Source: Roseateles saccharophilus (lineage in GTDB: Bacteria; Pseudomonadota; Gammaproteobacteria; Burkholderiales; Burkholderiaceae_C). From it: 64,000 nucleotides of DNA. The stretch is from contig NZ_SMBU01000018.1 of assembly GCF_004342485.1 (NCBI RefSeq), positions 1 through 64,000 on the forward strand, written 5' to 3'. This document shows positions 1 through 10,211 of this stretch, one piece after another. Both the position numbers and the translations under genes were made by a program. Below the pieces are notes generated by a model. It was not told the origin of the DNA, ran no database searches, and saw nothing but the letters and a program-made list of their open reading frames with translations. Each line of letters opens with the position of its first letter. Position 1 is the first letter of the stretch.

Positions 1-219
1 GCCGCCTGACGCGTCCTCCCATCGCGCCCCAACGCTCCGGCCGGCGTCAGGTCAGGCGTCGTCACGTCCGGCAGGAGAGGTCTTCCACATTAAGGACCGG
101 CGCAGGCGCCGCGTCGCTGGTGGGCGGGCGACCGAGACGCGAATGCTCATTTGCGCGTTCGACTGTTGTTACAGACCTTGGGTCAACAGCGTAGTAAAAC
201 CCTTGCCATCATCGCGACC

Positions 220-2277
220 GTGTCCGCCCGTCATCTGCATCGCCGCTACGCCCTCTTCGCGCTGAGCTTCGTCGGCCTCGTCGTGGGCCTGGGGCTGGCC
301 GAGCGCTTTGGGCTGCCCAAGGCCTGGATCGGCTACACCTTCCTGGGCGCGACGGTGGCGGTCTACGCCATCATCGGCATCCTTTGCCGCACGACCGACC
401 CGGCCGAATACTTCGTCGCCGGCCGCCGCGTGCCGCCCATCTACAACGGCATGGCCGCCGGCGCCGACTGGATGAGCGCTGCCAGCTTTATCGGCCTGGC
501 CGGCACGCTGTACGCGAGCGGCTATGCCGGCCTGGCCTATGTGCTGGGCTGGACGGGCGGCTTCGTGCTGGTGGCGCTGTGCATCGCGCCCTATCTGCGC
601 CGCTTCGGCCAGTTCACGATCGGTGACTTCCTGGCCGAGCGCTTCGAGAGCCGCGCGCTGCGCCTGGTCGGTGCCGGTGCGGCCATCCTGGTGTCCTTCG
701 TCTATCTCGTCGCGCAGATCTATGGCGTCGGCCTGATCACGACGCGACTGACCGGCCTGGGCTTCGAGGTCGGCGTCTTCGTCGGCCTCGGTGGCGTGCT
801 GGTCTGCTCCTTCCTGGGCGGCATGCGCGCCGTCACCTGGACCCAGGTGGCCCAGTACCTCATCATGATCCTGGCCTATCTGGTGCCGGTGATCTGGCTC
901 AGCGTCAAGCAGACCGGTTGGCCGCTGCCCCAGCTCGTCTATGGCCAGCAACTGCACCAGCTCGCCCAGCGCGAGCGCGAGCTGGTCCGTGACCCGGCCG
1001 AGCTGCAGGTGCGCGCCATCCACCAGCAGCGCGCCGATGCCGCGGCCGCCCGGCTGGCCGATGTGCCGAAGGCGCTGGCCGGCGAGCAGGCGAGGGCGGC
1101 GGCCCAGGTTGCCGCGCTGAAGGCGGCCGACGCGCCGCTGGCGAAGATCCAGGCTGCCGAGAAGCAGCGTGCCGCGCTGCCGCGTACGCCGGCCGAAGCC
1201 GAGGAGAGCTGGCGCCGCGAGCAGGCGGGCGAGGCCCGGCTGGCCCTGCCGCTGTCGGGCCTCGCGCCCCACACCCAGCCCTTCGCGGGCGATCCCGATG
1301 GCAGCCCGGCCGAGCGCGACCAGGCCGGCGAGGCACGCCGCAACTTCATCGCGCTGGTGCTGTGCCTGATGGTGGGCACCGCCGGCCTGCCGCATCTGTT
1401 GACCCGCTACTACACGACGGCCACGGTCGGCGGTGCGCGCGAGTCCGTCGCCTGGTCCCTGGTCTTCATCTGCCTGCTCTACCTGACCGCGCCGGCGCTG
1501 GCCGTCATGGTCAAGACCGAGGTGTTCAACCACCTGGTCGGCACTTCCTTCGACCAGTTGCCGGCCTGGATACGCCAGTGGCAGCGCGTCGACCCGACGC
1601 TGCTGTCGGCGGTGGACCTGAACGGCGACGGCCGTCTGCAGCTGGGTGAGCTGCGCCTGCATCCCGACCTCGTCATGCTCGTGATGCCCGAGCTGGGCGG
1701 CCTGCCCTATGTCATCTCCGGCATGGTCGCGGCCGGCGGCCTGGCCGCGGCGCTGTCCACCGCCGACGGCCTGCTGCTGGCCATCTCCAGCGCGCTGTCC
1801 CACGATTTCTACTACAAGGCCATCAACCCCGAGGCCTCGCACACGCGGCGCGTGACGCTGTCCAAGGCCCTGCTGCTGGCGGCAGCGCTGGCCGCGGCGG
1901 CCGTGGCCTCCAGTCGGCCGGCGGACATCCTGGCCGTGGTCACGGCGGCCTTCTCCATTGCCGGCTCGACCTTCTTCCCGGCCCTGGTCGCCGGCGTGTT
2001 CTGGCGCCGCGCCAACCGGGCCGGCGCGCTGGCCGGCATGCTGACCGGGCTGGCCGTCTGCCTGGGCTATCTCGTCATGGCCCATCCGACCCTGCGGTCC
2101 CTGATCGGCCTGACCGGGCCGGCGACCCTGGTCTGGGGCATACAGCCGGCCTCGGCCGGCCTGTTCGGCGTGCCGGCCGGCGCGCTGGCCCTGGTGCTTG
2201 TCAGCCTGCTGACCGCTGCGCCCAGCTCGCGCCAGCGTGATTTCGTCGCTGCGCTGCGCAGCGCGCCGGCGCCCTGA
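220..2277 (+). CDS. Sodium:solute symporter (VC_2705-like, acetate permease relative)
   Basis: Integral membrane Na+-coupled transporter of the SSS family; the closest remembered subfamily is the VC_2705 type, related to ActP acetate permease. The N-terminal half has hydrophobic segments and the family-typical stretch [20 protein letters not shown]. Residues of about 245-370 form a long hydrophilic, Ala/Glu/Arg-rich insert likely to be coiled coil. A loop before the C-terminal helices carries [12 protein letters not shown], which fits a canonical EF-hand loop (D1, N3, D5, G6, E12). A GTG at 220 is preferred ([13 protein letters not shown]...) because translation from the TTG at 151 adds residues without family character; neither start has a strong ribosome binding site. 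Substrate unknown, carboxylates such as acetate being likely. Confidence 0.8.
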   Translation: MSARHLHRRYALFALSFVGLVVGLGLAERFGLPKAWIGYTFLGATVAVYAIIGILCRTTDPAEYFVAGRRVPPIYNGMAAGADWMSAASFIGLAGTLYASGYAGLAYVLGWTGGFVLVALCIAPYLRRFGQFTIGDFLAERFESRALRLVGAGAAILVSFVYLVAQIYGVGLITTRLTGLGFEVGVFVGLGGVLVCSFLGGMRAVTWTQVAQYLIMILAYLVPVIWLSVKQTGWPLPQLVYGQQLHQLAQRERELVRDPAELQVRAIHQQRADAAAARLADVPKALAGEQARAAAQVAALKAADAPLAKIQAAEKQRAALPRTPAEAEESWRREQAGEARLALPLSGLAPHTQPFAGDPDGSPAERDQAGEARRNFIALVLCLMVGTAGLPHLLTRYYTTATVGGARESVAWSLVFICLLYLTAPALAVMVKTEVFNHLVGTSFDQLPAWIRQWQRVDPTLLSAVDLNGDGRLQLGELRLHPDLVMLVMPELGGLPYVISGMVAAGGLAAALSTADGLLLAISSALSHDFYYKAINPEASHTRRVTLSKALLLAAALAAAAVASSRPADILAVVTAAFSIAGSTFFPALVAGVFWRRANRAGALAGMLTGLAVCLGYLVMAHPTLRSLIGLTGPATLVWGIQPASAGLFGVPAGALALVLVSLLTAAPSSRQRDFVAALRSAPAP

Positions 2278-2299
2278 GGTGGCCGCAGCCGGTGGTGAT

Positions 2300-2328
2300 T
2301 TGGTGGTTTGGCCTTCCCGGGCTAGAAT
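2300..2328 (+). promoter_or_regulatory. Candidate sigma70 promoter of the rpsF operon
   Basis: TTGGTG (2300-2305) and TAGAAT (2323-2328) are separated by exactly 17 bases, about 95 bases ahead of rpsF. The following leader (about 2340-2423) can form a hairpin pairing TTCCxxAGCC with GGCTGGAA and contains ACCG in its loop. That is compatible with, but does not prove, an S6:S18-type autoregulatory rpsF leader. Confidence 0.5.
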
Positions 2329-2423
2329 TGCGGGTTCCCCCTTGCCGGGTCACGAGTCGACGCCGTGACGCGGCTTCCACAGCCTGTGCATACCGCCTGG
2401 GCTGGAATCCACAAGGAGTACAC

Positions 2424-2786
2424 ATGCGTCACTACGAAATCGTTCTGCTGATCCATCCGGATCAAAGCGAACAGGTTCCGGCCATGCTGGAACGCTACAA
2501 GGGCCTGATCACCGCCGGTGGCGGTGTCGTGCACCGAGTCGAGGACTGGGGCCGCCGCCAGCTGGCCTACCAGATCCAGAAGCTCGCCAAGGCCCACTAC
2601 CTGTGCCTGAACATCGAGTGCAGCAAGGAAGTCCTTGCCGAGCTCGAGACCGGCTTCCGCTTCAACGACGCCGTGCTGCGCCACCTCACCGTGGTCCAGG
2701 ACAAGGCCGTCACGACCCCCTCGGTCATGATGAAGGCCGTCGAGCGCGAAGAAGCCCGCAAGGCGCCGCAACAGGAAGCGGCCTGA
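2424..2786 (+). CDS. rpsF: 30S ribosomal protein S6
   Basis: Component of the 30S platform; binds 16S rRNA together with S18. The product of 120 residues opens with [19 protein letters not shown] and contains the S6 core [21 protein letters not shown]; the charged tail after about residue 105 is variable in the family. The ATG at 2424 follows AAGGAG with good spacing. First gene of the rpsF-priB-rpsR-rplI operon, the standard order in beta- and gammaproteobacteria. Confidence 0.97.
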   Translation: MRHYEIVLLIHPDQSEQVPAMLERYKGLITAGGGVVHRVEDWGRRQLAYQIQKLAKAHYLCLNIECSKEVLAELETGFRFNDAVLRHLTVVQDKAVTTPSVMMKAVEREEARKAPQQEAA

Positions 2787-2836
2787 GCACTGCTCATCGC
2801 TAGAGAACCAGGTTTTTCGAGCAGCAAGCCGACCGC

Positions 2837-3145
2837 GTGAACCAGCTTTCGCTGTCGGCGCAGATCCAGCAACTCGGTCAAGTTCGCTACACCCCCGCCG
2901 GGCTGATGGCCCTGGACGCAAGCCTCAAGGCCGAGTCCGAAGTCATCGAAGCCGGCAAGCCGCGCAAGGTCTCCCTGGAGATCAAGGCGGTCGCGGTGGG
3001 CGAGATGGCCAAGGCTTTGCAGGCGCTGGGAGTTGGCGGCCAGGCGGTCTTCCGCGGCTTCCTGACCCACCAGCGCAACGGCCGGGGCTTCATCGCCCAT
3101 GTCACGTTGATCGAGCCCGCTGCCCAAGAGCCCGGAAATATTTGA
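2837..3145 (+). CDS. priB: Primosomal replication protein N (PriB)
   Basis: Single OB-fold protein of 102 residues, an SSB relative that bridges PriA, DnaT and single-stranded DNA during replication restart. Starts with GTG (NQLSLSAQIQQLGQVRYTPAG). The OB-fold strands VRYTPAGLMALDASLKAE and VFRGFLTHQRNGRGFIAHVT are visible. Its position between rpsF and rpsR is diagnostic for priB and supports the call more strongly than the divergent sequence alone. Confidence 0.93.
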   Translation: MNQLSLSAQIQQLGQVRYTPAGLMALDASLKAESEVIEAGKPRKVSLEIKAVAVGEMAKALQALGVGGQAVFRGFLTHQRNGRGFIAHVTLIEPAAQEPGNI

Positions 3146-3173
3146 ATCCGGATAGATTTAACAGAGGTCCCCT

Positions 3174-3464
3174 ATGGCACCCCCCCGTGGTAAAGGTCGC
3201 TTCTCCAAGGACAAGAAGCCCAAGCGCAACCAACAGTCGCTGCTGTTCCGCCGCAAGCGTTTCTGCCGCTTCACTGTCGCCGGCGTCGAGAAGATCGACT
3301 ACAAGGACATCGACACGCTGCGCGACTTCGTCGCCGAAAACGGCAAGATCACGCCCGCTCGCCTGACCGGCACGCGCGCCTTCTTCCAGCGTCAGCTGAC
3401 GGTCGCCATCAAGCGTGCGCGCTTCCTGGCCCTGCTGCCGTACAGCGACCAGCACAAGGTCTAA
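3174..3464 (+). CDS. rpsR: 30S ribosomal protein S18
   Basis: Small basic 30S protein, partner of S6. The product of 96 residues has the S18 hallmarks [10 protein letters not shown], a [12 protein letters not shown] helix and [18 protein letters not shown], then [11 protein letters not shown]. Start ATG at 3174 lies after AGAGGT. Length is usual for Burkholderiales, which carry a short basic N-terminal extension ([16 protein letters not shown]). Confidence 0.97.
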   Translation: MAPPRGKGRFSKDKKPKRNQQSLLFRRKRFCRFTVAGVEKIDYKDIDTLRDFVAENGKITPARLTGTRAFFQRQLTVAIKRARFLALLPYSDQHKV

Positions 3465-3476
3465 GGAGCTGACGAC

Positions 3477-3929
3477 ATGCAAGTGATCCTGCTCGAAAAA
3501 GTGGCCAACCTCGGCAACCTCGGCGACGTCGTCAAGGTCAAGGACGGTTATGCCCGCAACTTCCTGATCCCGACCAAGCAGGCGCGCCGCGCCACCGAGG
3601 CCGCGATCAAGGAATTCGAAGCCCGCCGCGCCGAGCTCGAAAAAGCCGCCGCCGAGAAGCTGGCCGCCGCCCAGAAGCTGGGCGAAGCCATCACCGGCAA
3701 GACCGTGCGCATCGCCCAGAAGGCCGGTGTGGACGGCCGCCTGTTCGGCTCCGTGACCAACGCCGACATCGCCGACGCGCTGACCAAGCTGGGTTCGCCC
3801 ATCGCCAAGGCCCAGGTGCGCCTGCCCAACGGTCCGCTGAAGACCGTCGGCGAGTTCCCCGTGAGCGTTGCCGCCCACACCGACGTGGTCGTCGAGATCA
3901 GCGTCCAGGTGGTTGCGGAAGCCGAGTAA
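3477..3929 (+). CDS. rplI: 50S ribosomal protein L9
   Basis: Extended two-domain 50S protein of 150 residues that spans from the L1 stalk base. N-terminal domain [19 protein letters not shown] and [15 protein letters not shown]; a long charged connecting helix around residues 40-75; C-terminal domain with [20 protein letters not shown] at 3477 lies 12 bases after rpsR, with AAGGAG ahead of it. Last gene of the operon before a hairpin terminator. Confidence 0.97.
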   Translation: MQVILLEKVANLGNLGDVVKVKDGYARNFLIPTKQARRATEAAIKEFEARRAELEKAAAEKLAAAQKLGEAITGKTVRIAQKAGVDGRLFGSVTNADIADALTKLGSPIAKAQVRLPNGPLKTVGEFPVSVAAHTDVVVEISVQVVAEAE

Positions 3930-3979
3930 AGCTCGCTTCCCCTGATGTCGCGGCCCCGCTTGAGGCCGCAACATCGAAC

Positions 3980-4018
3980 GAAGGCCGAGGCCCGCAGGGG
4001 TTTCGGCCTTCTGTCTTT
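3980..4018 (+). terminator. Rho-independent terminator after rplI
   Basis: Arms GAAGGCCGA (3980-3988) and TCGGCCTTC (4003-4011) pair perfectly over nine bases and are followed by TGTCTTTC. It ends the rpsF-rplI transcript 50 bases after rplI. Confidence 0.7.
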
Positions 4019-4081
4019 CGGGGCCGTGTTTTCCCGCCCGGTCCACCGTTTGCTCCCAGTCCCTCCACAGCTTTATCCACA

Positions 4082-4345
4082 GGGCCTGTTAGCACTACGG
4101 GGATCGGATGCGTTGTCACTCAAAAGTCCGCGAGCAAGGCGCGAAGTCGAAGCTGGGGTCATCCCCGGCGAGACTTCGCAACGCCGCGCGCGGGCTTTTG
4201 AATGACAACCCTTCGGGAGAGGGCCTGCGCGGGCGCATGGCGTCGTTGCGCGTCTTGCCTGGGCATAGGCCCCAGGCGCGTCGCACGCCTAGCCCTGCAC
4301 CCGCGCAGGCCCTCTCGCACCGATTCCCATAGTGCTAACAGGCCC
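4082..4345. repeat. Structured inverted-repeat element (MITE-like) ending at the dnaB start
   Basis: Perfect 16-base terminal inverted repeats GGGCCTGTTAGCACTA (4082-4097) and TAGTGCTAACAGGCCC (4330-4345); pairing continues imperfectly for about 14 more bases inward. Inside are two further long hairpins. The first pairs 4112-4126 with 4195-4209 (14 of 15), with inner arms GCGAAGTC (4141-4148) / GACTTCGC (4172-4179) and a GGGG-TCAT-CCCC tip. The second pairs 4217-4233 with 4300-4316 (17 of 17). No protein of known type is encoded and no clear target-site duplication is visible. The size and layout suggest a non-autonomous mobile element or an element that works as folded DNA/RNA. The right end lies four bases from the dnaB ATG. 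Confidence 0.75.
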
Positions 4346-4349
4346 TGGC

Positions 4350-6824
4350 ATGTCCGCGATCTTTCCCGCCTCCTCCTCCGCAGCCCCGCAAGACGACGAG
4401 GTCGCGCGCCTGCGCGTGCCGCCGCATTCGGTCGAGGCCGAGCAGAGCGTGCTCGGCGGCCTGCTGATCGACAACTCCGCCTGGGATAAGGCCGCCGACC
4501 TGCTGACCGACAGCGACTTCTATCGCTTCGAGCACAAGCATGTCTACACCGCCGTCGGCAAGCTCATCAATGCCGGCAAGCCGGCCGACGTCGTCACCGT
4601 CTTTGACGAGCTGACCTCGGTCGGCCGCGCCGAGGAGTGCGGCGGCCTGGCCTATCTGAACGCGCTCGCGCAGAGCGTGCCGAGCGCCGCAAATTTGCGC
4701 CGTTATGCCGAGATCGTTCGCGAGCGCGCCATCCTGCGCAAGCTGGTGGCCACCAGCGACGAGATCGCCACCGCGGCGATGAACCCCCAGGGCCGCGCGG
4801 TCACGCAGATCCTCGACGAGGCCGAAGGCAAGATCTTCCGCATCGGCGAGGAAGGCTCGCGCAGCCGCCAGGGCTTCCAGAGCATGGACCAGCTCGTCGT
4901 CGCGCTGATCGACCGCGTCAACGAGCTGGCCGAGAGCGGTGCCCAGGACGTGACCGGCGTGCGTACCGGCTTCTACGACCTCGACAAGCAGACCGCCGGC
5001 CTGCAGCCCGGTGACCTGATCGTGCTGGCCGCGCGGCCCTCCATGGGCAAGGCCCAGCCCCTCGATGCCCGCGTGCGCACACGCACCGGCTGGGCGCGCA
5101 TGGGCGACTTGCAGGTGGGCGATGCGCTTGCGTCGGTGGACGGTCGGCCGTCAATCGTCACGGGCGTGTTCCCGCAGGGCGTAAAGCCGGTGTGGCGGGT
5201 GCGCTTTTCCGACGGACGCTCGACTGAGTGCTGCGACGAGCACCTGTGGAAGGTGCATTGCCGGCATTGGCCGGCGCCGCGTGTCCTCAGCACGGCGCAA
5301 TTGCGCGAGTTGCTGGATAAGCGGCGCTACCAGGATCGGGTTTGGATCGAGCGTGCCAGCGGCCACTTCGGGCACGACGACGAACTGCCCGTGGACCCCT
5401 GGCTCCTGGGGGCACTGCTCGGCGACGGCAACCTCACCGGCACGGGCTCGGTGCGATTCAGCACGGCGTCGCCGCAGGTGCTGGCCACCGTCGGCGAGCG
5501 CGCTGGCGCCGGCATGGTGGTGACGCCGGCTGGCGGCTATGACTATCGCATCGTCCGCGAGGATCGCGGTCATGTACCGGGCATTGCCGGTTCGCAGCCC
5601 AACCCCCTTCGCGTCGCTCTGCAGGCGTTGGGCCTCTCGGGCCTGTCGAGCGACCAGAAGTTCATTCCCGCCCTCTACCTCGAAGCCAGCCGCGAGCGCC
5701 GTCTGGAGATGCTGCGCGGCCTGCTGGACACCGATGGGTGGGTCGAGCGCTGGGGCAGTGTGCGGCTGTCGACCTCCAGCGAGCGGCTGGCGAAGGACGT
5801 CCAGGCGCTCGTGCGCTCGCTCGGTGGCTGGTGCTCGGTCACGGGCAAGCAACCGCACCACACGGTGGCTGGCGTGCGCATGGCTGGGCTGCCAGCCTTT
5901 GTTTGCCACATCTCGCACCCTCAGCCGCGAGAGCTTTTCCTGCTGGCCGACAAGCAAGCGCGTGCGCCGGAGCGCTGGCAGCGCGAGAAGCGCCTGACGA
6001 TTGCCGCCATCGAAGCCAGCCGCGAAGCGGCCTGCCAGTGCATCTCGGTCAGCCACCCGGAGCGGCTTTACGTCACCGACGAGGACGTGGTGACGCATAA
6101 CACCGCGTTCGCGGTCAACATCGCTGAGAACGTCGCCATCAACGAAGGCCTGCCCGTCGTCATCTACTCGATGGAAATGGGCGCCGCCCAGCTCGCGCTG
6201 CGCATGGTCGGCTCCATCGGCCGCATCGACCAGAGCCGCCTGCGCACCGGGCAGCTGAAGGACGACGAATGGGGGCGCCTCTCGGAGGCCGTCGACAAGC
6301 TCGGCAAGGCCAGCATCTTCATCGACGAGAGCCCTGGCCTGAGCCCTTCGGAAGTGCGCGCCCGTGCGCGCCGCCAGGCGCGCATCTGCGGCCAGCTCGG
6401 CCTCATCGTCATCGACTACCTGCAGCTGATGAGCGGCAACGGCGGTGGCAGCGAGGAGAACCGCGCGACCGTGCTGGGTGAGATCTCGCGGGGCCTGAAG
6501 GCGCTGGCCAAGGAGCTGAAGTGCCCCGTCATCGCGCTGTCGCAGCTCAACCGCTCGGTGGAGCAGCGGCCCGACAAGCGCCCGATGATGTCCGACTTGC
6601 GCGAGTCCGGCGCCATCGAGCAGGACGCCGACATCATCATGTTCATCTACCGTGACGAGTACTACACGAAGGACGACTGCAAGGAGCCCGGGGTCGCCGA
6701 GATCATCATTGCGAAACAGCGTAACGGCCCGGTGGGGACCGTGAAGCTCGCGTTCCAGCGCATGCACACGAAGTTCGAGAACCTCGCGCCCGGCTATGTG
6801 GGCGTGGAGCGGGACGAGTACTGA
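4350..6824 (+). CDS. dnaB: Replicative DNA helicase DnaB, intein-containing precursor
   Basis: Hexameric 5'-3' helicase at the replication fork. The precursor has 824 residues; removing a 350-residue intein leaves 474, the normal DnaB size. The N-terminal domain opens around RVPPHSVEAEQSVLGGLLID. The RecA-like domain starts at about residue 208. Walker A RPSMGK-T is interrupted between Lys234 and Thr585; after the intein come IYSMEMG, Walker B LIVIDYLQLM, QLNRSVEQRPDKRP and DLRESGAIEQDAD. The ATG at 4350 sits four bases beyond an inverted-repeat element and has no clear Shine-Dalgarno sequence; a GTG at 4332, inside the repeat arm, would add six residues. The intein must splice for the ATP site to form. 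Confidence 0.96.
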   Translation: MSAIFPASSSAAPQDDEVARLRVPPHSVEAEQSVLGGLLIDNSAWDKAADLLTDSDFYRFEHKHVYTAVGKLINAGKPADVVTVFDELTSVGRAEECGGLAYLNALAQSVPSAANLRRYAEIVRERAILRKLVATSDEIATAAMNPQGRAVTQILDEAEGKIFRIGEEGSRSRQGFQSMDQLVVALIDRVNELAESGAQDVTGVRTGFYDLDKQTAGLQPGDLIVLAARPSMGKAQPLDARVRTRTGWARMGDLQVGDALASVDGRPSIVTGVFPQGVKPVWRVRFSDGRSTECCDEHLWKVHCRHWPAPRVLSTAQLRELLDKRRYQDRVWIERASGHFGHDDELPVDPWLLGALLGDGNLTGTGSVRFSTASPQVLATVGERAGAGMVVTPAGGYDYRIVREDRGHVPGIAGSQPNPLRVALQALGLSGLSSDQKFIPALYLEASRERRLEMLRGLLDTDGWVERWGSVRLSTSSERLAKDVQALVRSLGGWCSVTGKQPHHTVAGVRMAGLPAFVCHISHPQPRELFLLADKQARAPERWQREKRLTIAAIEASREAACQCISVSHPERLYVTDEDVVTHNTAFAVNIAENVAINEGLPVVIYSMEMGAAQLALRMVGSIGRIDQSRLRTGQLKDDEWGRLSEAVDKLGKASIFIDESPGLSPSEVRARARRQARICGQLGLIVIDYLQLMSGNGGGSEENRATVLGEISRGLKALAKELKCPVIALSQLNRSVEQRPDKRPMMSDLRESGAIEQDADIIMFIYRDEYYTKDDCKEPGVAEIIIAKQRNGPVGTVKLAFQRMHTKFENLAPGYVGVERDEY
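5052..6101 (+). mobile_element. Class 3 intein with LAGLIDADG homing endonuclease in dnaB
   Basis: A 350-residue insertion from Ala (AQPLDARV...) to Asn (...VVTHN), followed by extein Thr. Block A lacks the usual Cys/Ser nucleophile. The class 3 WCT signature is complete: Trp at B:12 in GRSTECCDEHLWKV, Cys at F:4 in ACQCISVSHPERLYV, and Thr at G:5 in VVTHN. Between the splicing blocks lies a two-motif homing endonuclease with LLGALLGDG and LRGLLDTDGW, both acidic residues kept, plus a lysine motif KFIPALYL. Splicing and homing therefore both look intact. Class 3 inteins are known mostly from phage and bacterial DnaB-like helicases; the P-loop insertion site recurs in helicase inteins. Confidence 0.93.
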
Positions 6825-6850
6825 CCTTTTCGTCGATCCAGAACCCGAGG

Positions 6851-6892
6851 GGCCACTGATGCACAGCGCGCATCGGTGGCCTTTCAACTTTT
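6851..6892 (+). terminator. Terminator between convergent dnaB and cbbA
   Basis: GGCCACTGATGC (6851-6862) pairs with GCATCGGTGGCC (6870-6881), one G-T wobble, followed by TTTCAACTTTT. Strong for dnaB. A second small palindrome GCGGCATGTGCCGC follows at about 6908-6921 and may help stop transcripts arriving from cbbA on the other strand. Confidence 0.8.
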
Positions 6893-6956
6893 CCGTGAGT
6901 AAGGGGCTGCGGCATGTGCCGCTGAACACCCGCAACAACCTATGGAAGCTTCACAC

Positions 6957-7958
6957 CTAGGCTAGCCGGGAGGCCATCCCCGCGCAGCCGAAGGCCTCGA
7001 AGCGGTCCGCGCAGAGGTCGCGCGCCGCGACCATCGCCGCGCTCAGAAACTTGCGCGGGTCGAACTCGTCGGGCTTCTTGGCCATCGCGCGCCGCATCGC
7101 GCCGGTCATCGCGAGGCGGATGTCGGTGTCGATGTTGATCTTGCGCACGCCGTGCCGGATGCCCTCCTGGATCTCCTCCACCGGCACGCCATAGGTCTCC
7201 TTGATGTCGCCGCCATGCTCGCGGATGACGGCCAGCCACTCCTGCGGCACCGACGACGAGCCGTGCATGACGAGGTGGGTGTTCGGGATGCGCGCGTGGA
7301 TCTGCTTGATGCGGTCTATCGCAAGGATGTCGCCGGTGGGTTTGCGGCTGAACTTGTAGGCGCCGTGCGAGGTGCCAATGGCGATGGCCAGCGCGTCCAC
7401 GCCGGTCTGGGCGACGAAGTCGGCCGCCTGCTCGGGGTCGGTCAGCATCTGCTCGTGGGTCAGCACGCCTTCGGCGCCGACGCCGTCCTCCTCGCCGGCC
7501 GTGCCGGACTCCAGCGAACCCAGGCAGCCCAGCTCGCCCTCCACCGACACGTTCACCGCATGCGCCATCTCGACGACGCGGCGTGTCACAGCCACGTTGT
7601 AATCGTAGGAAGACGGCGTCTTGGCGTCCTCCAGCAGCGAGCCGTCCATCATCACGCTGGTGAAGCCCGAGCGGATGGACTGCATGCACTGCGCCGGGCT
7701 GGCGCCATGGTCCTGGTGCATGACGATGGGCAGGGCCGGGTACATCTCGGCGGCGGCCTCCACCATCTTGCGCAGGAAGGGCTCGCCGGCGTATTTGCGC
7801 GCGCCGGCCGAGGCCTGCAGGATGACCGGGCTGTCGGTCTTGGCGGCGGCCTGCATGATGGCCTGGATCTGCTCCAGGTTGTTGACGTTGAAGGCGGGTA
7901 CGCCGTAGCGGTGCTCGGCGGCATGGTCGAGCAGCCGCCGCAGGGAAATCATGGCCAT
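6957..7958 (-). CDS. cbbA: Class II fructose-1,6-bisphosphate aldolase
   Basis: Zn-dependent aldolase, also acting as sedoheptulose-1,7-bisphosphate aldolase in the Calvin cycle. The product of 333 residues contains [17 protein letters not shown], the metal-ligand region [37 protein letters not shown] and the phosphate-binding [11 protein letters not shown]. The ATG at 7958 is chosen because GGAG lies six bases upstream; a second ATG lies two codons later. Last gene of the minus-strand cbb operon. Confidence 0.96.
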   Translation of the reverse strand: MAMISLRRLLDHAAEHRYGVPAFNVNNLEQIQAIMQAAAKTDSPVILQASAGARKYAGEPFLRKMVEAAAEMYPALPIVMHQDHGASPAQCMQSIRSGFTSVMMDGSLLEDAKTPSSYDYNVAVTRRVVEMAHAVNVSVEGELGCLGSLESGTAGEEDGVGAEGVLTHEQMLTDPEQAADFVAQTGVDALAIAIGTSHGAYKFSRKPTGDILAIDRIKQIHARIPNTHLVMHGSSSVPQEWLAVIREHGGDIKETYGVPVEEIQEGIRHGVRKINIDTDIRLAMTGAMRRAMAKKPDEFDPRKFLSAAMVAARDLCADRFEAFGCAGMASRLA

Positions 7959-7983
7959 GAAGGACTCCGTTGGGGATGAGGAT

Positions 7984-9165
7984 TCAGTGGGCGCGGTCTT
8001 GGAGGGCGCGCACGGCGGGCAGGGTCTTGCCCTCCAGGAATTCGAGGAAGGCGCCGCCGGCCGTCGAGACGTAGTCGACGCGGTCGGCGATGCCGAACTG
8101 GTTGATCGCCGCCACCGTGTCGCCGCCGCCGGCGATGGTGAAGGCCTGCGAGCCGGCAATCGCCGTGGCCAGCATGCGCGTGCCGTGCGAGAACTTCTCG
8201 ATCTCAAACACGCCGAGCGGCCCGTTCCAGACGATGGTCTTGCAGGCCTCCAGCTCGTCGACGAGGCGGCGCATCGAGCGCGGGCCGAAGTCGAGGATGA
8301 GGTCGCCGCCGCCCACCTCGGCCACCGGCTTGATGGTGGGCAGGGCAGCCTCGGAGACTGCGTCGGCCACGACCACGTCGGTGGGCAGGAAGAGGCGCGC
8401 GCCGCGGCTCTTCAGCGTGGCCACCACCTCGCGGGTCGCGTCCAGCATGCTGGGCTCGCACAGCGATTTGCCGACCGGATGGCCGGCCGCCAGCAAAAAG
8501 GTGTTGGCCATGCCGCCGCCGACGACCAGCAGCTCCACGCGCTGGGCCAGCGCATTCAGGATGCTGAGCTTGGTGGACACCTTGGAGCCGCCGACGATGG
8601 CCGCCATCGGCCGCTCGGGCGCGGCCAGCGCGCGGCCCAGGGCCTGCAGCTCGGCCGCCATCAGCGGGCCGGCGCAGGCCTCGCCGGCCAGGCGGGCCAG
8701 GGCCTCGGTCGTGGCCTCGGCGCGGTGGGCGGTGCCGAAGGCGTCGTTCACATAGACGTCGCAGAGCGCGGCCATGCGGGCCGCGAGCGCGGCGGAGTTG
8801 GCCTTCTCGCCGACATGGGCGCGGCAGTTCTCCAGCATCACGACCTGGCCGGGCGCGACCTCGAAGGGCTGGTCCAGCCAGTTGCCCACCAGCGGCACCG
8901 GCGTGCGCAGCAACTGGGCCAGTCGTTCGGCCACCGGCCGCAGCGAATCGCGATCCGCGAGTGCGCCCTCGGCCGGGCGGCCGAGGTGGGAGGTCACCAT
9001 CACGCGGCCGCCCTGCTGCATGGCCTGGCGGATGCCGTCCAGGCTGGCGCGGATGCGGGTGTCGTCGCTGATGCGGCCATCGCCGTCCAGCGGCACATTG
9101 AGGTCGCAGCGGATGAAGACGCGCTGGCCGCGCAGGTTGATCTGGGCGAGGGTCTTGAAGCTCAT
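7984..9165 (-). CDS. cbbK: Phosphoglycerate kinase
   Basis: Phosphorylates 3-phosphoglycerate with ATP in the reductive phase of the Calvin cycle and runs in reverse in glycolysis. Residues of 393 total: [20 protein letters not shown] near the N-terminus, TSHLGRP substrate-binding loop, [22 protein letters not shown] and the C-terminal nucleotide loop [14 protein letters not shown] at 9165 with GGGAG upstream. Lies 10 bases after gap, before the aldolase gene. Confidence 0.97.
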   Translation of the reverse strand: MSFKTLAQINLRGQRVFIRCDLNVPLDGDGRISDDTRIRASLDGIRQAMQQGGRVMVTSHLGRPAEGALADRDSLRPVAERLAQLLRTPVPLVGNWLDQPFEVAPGQVVMLENCRAHVGEKANSAALAARMAALCDVYVNDAFGTAHRAEATTEALARLAGEACAGPLMAAELQALGRALAAPERPMAAIVGGSKVSTKLSILNALAQRVELLVVGGGMANTFLLAAGHPVGKSLCEPSMLDATREVVATLKSRGARLFLPTDVVVADAVSEAALPTIKPVAEVGGGDLILDFGPRSMRRLVDELEACKTIVWNGPLGVFEIEKFSHGTRMLATAIAGSQAFTIAGGGDTVAAINQFGIADRVDYVSTAGGAFLEFLEGKTLPAVRALQDRAH

Positions 9166-9175
9166 GTCGCTCCCC

Positions 9176-10189
<1,014 letters not shown>

Positions 10190-10211
10190 GGTTTGTCTCT
10201 CGATGTTTTCG

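Noticed and set aside
169-2085. 638-codon minus-strand frame opposite the symporter
   Set aside because: Composition is the antisense pattern of a GC-rich gene (Gly/Arg/Gln/His-rich, no domain); no ribosome binding site.
2340-2423. S6:S18-binding rpsF leader as a firm call
   Set aside because: A hairpin with an ACCG loop can be drawn, but the pairing is short and bulged; without covariation data it is only mentioned with the promoter.
5043-6104. Interruption of the DnaB Walker A motif as a disabling insertion
   Set aside because: Both splice junctions, all class 3 catalytic residues and the reading frame are intact, so it is an intein.
5151-6938. 595-codon open frame on the minus strand opposite dnaB and its intein
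   Set aside because: High GC keeps antisense frames open; no family sequence is seen and dnaB is certain on the other strand.
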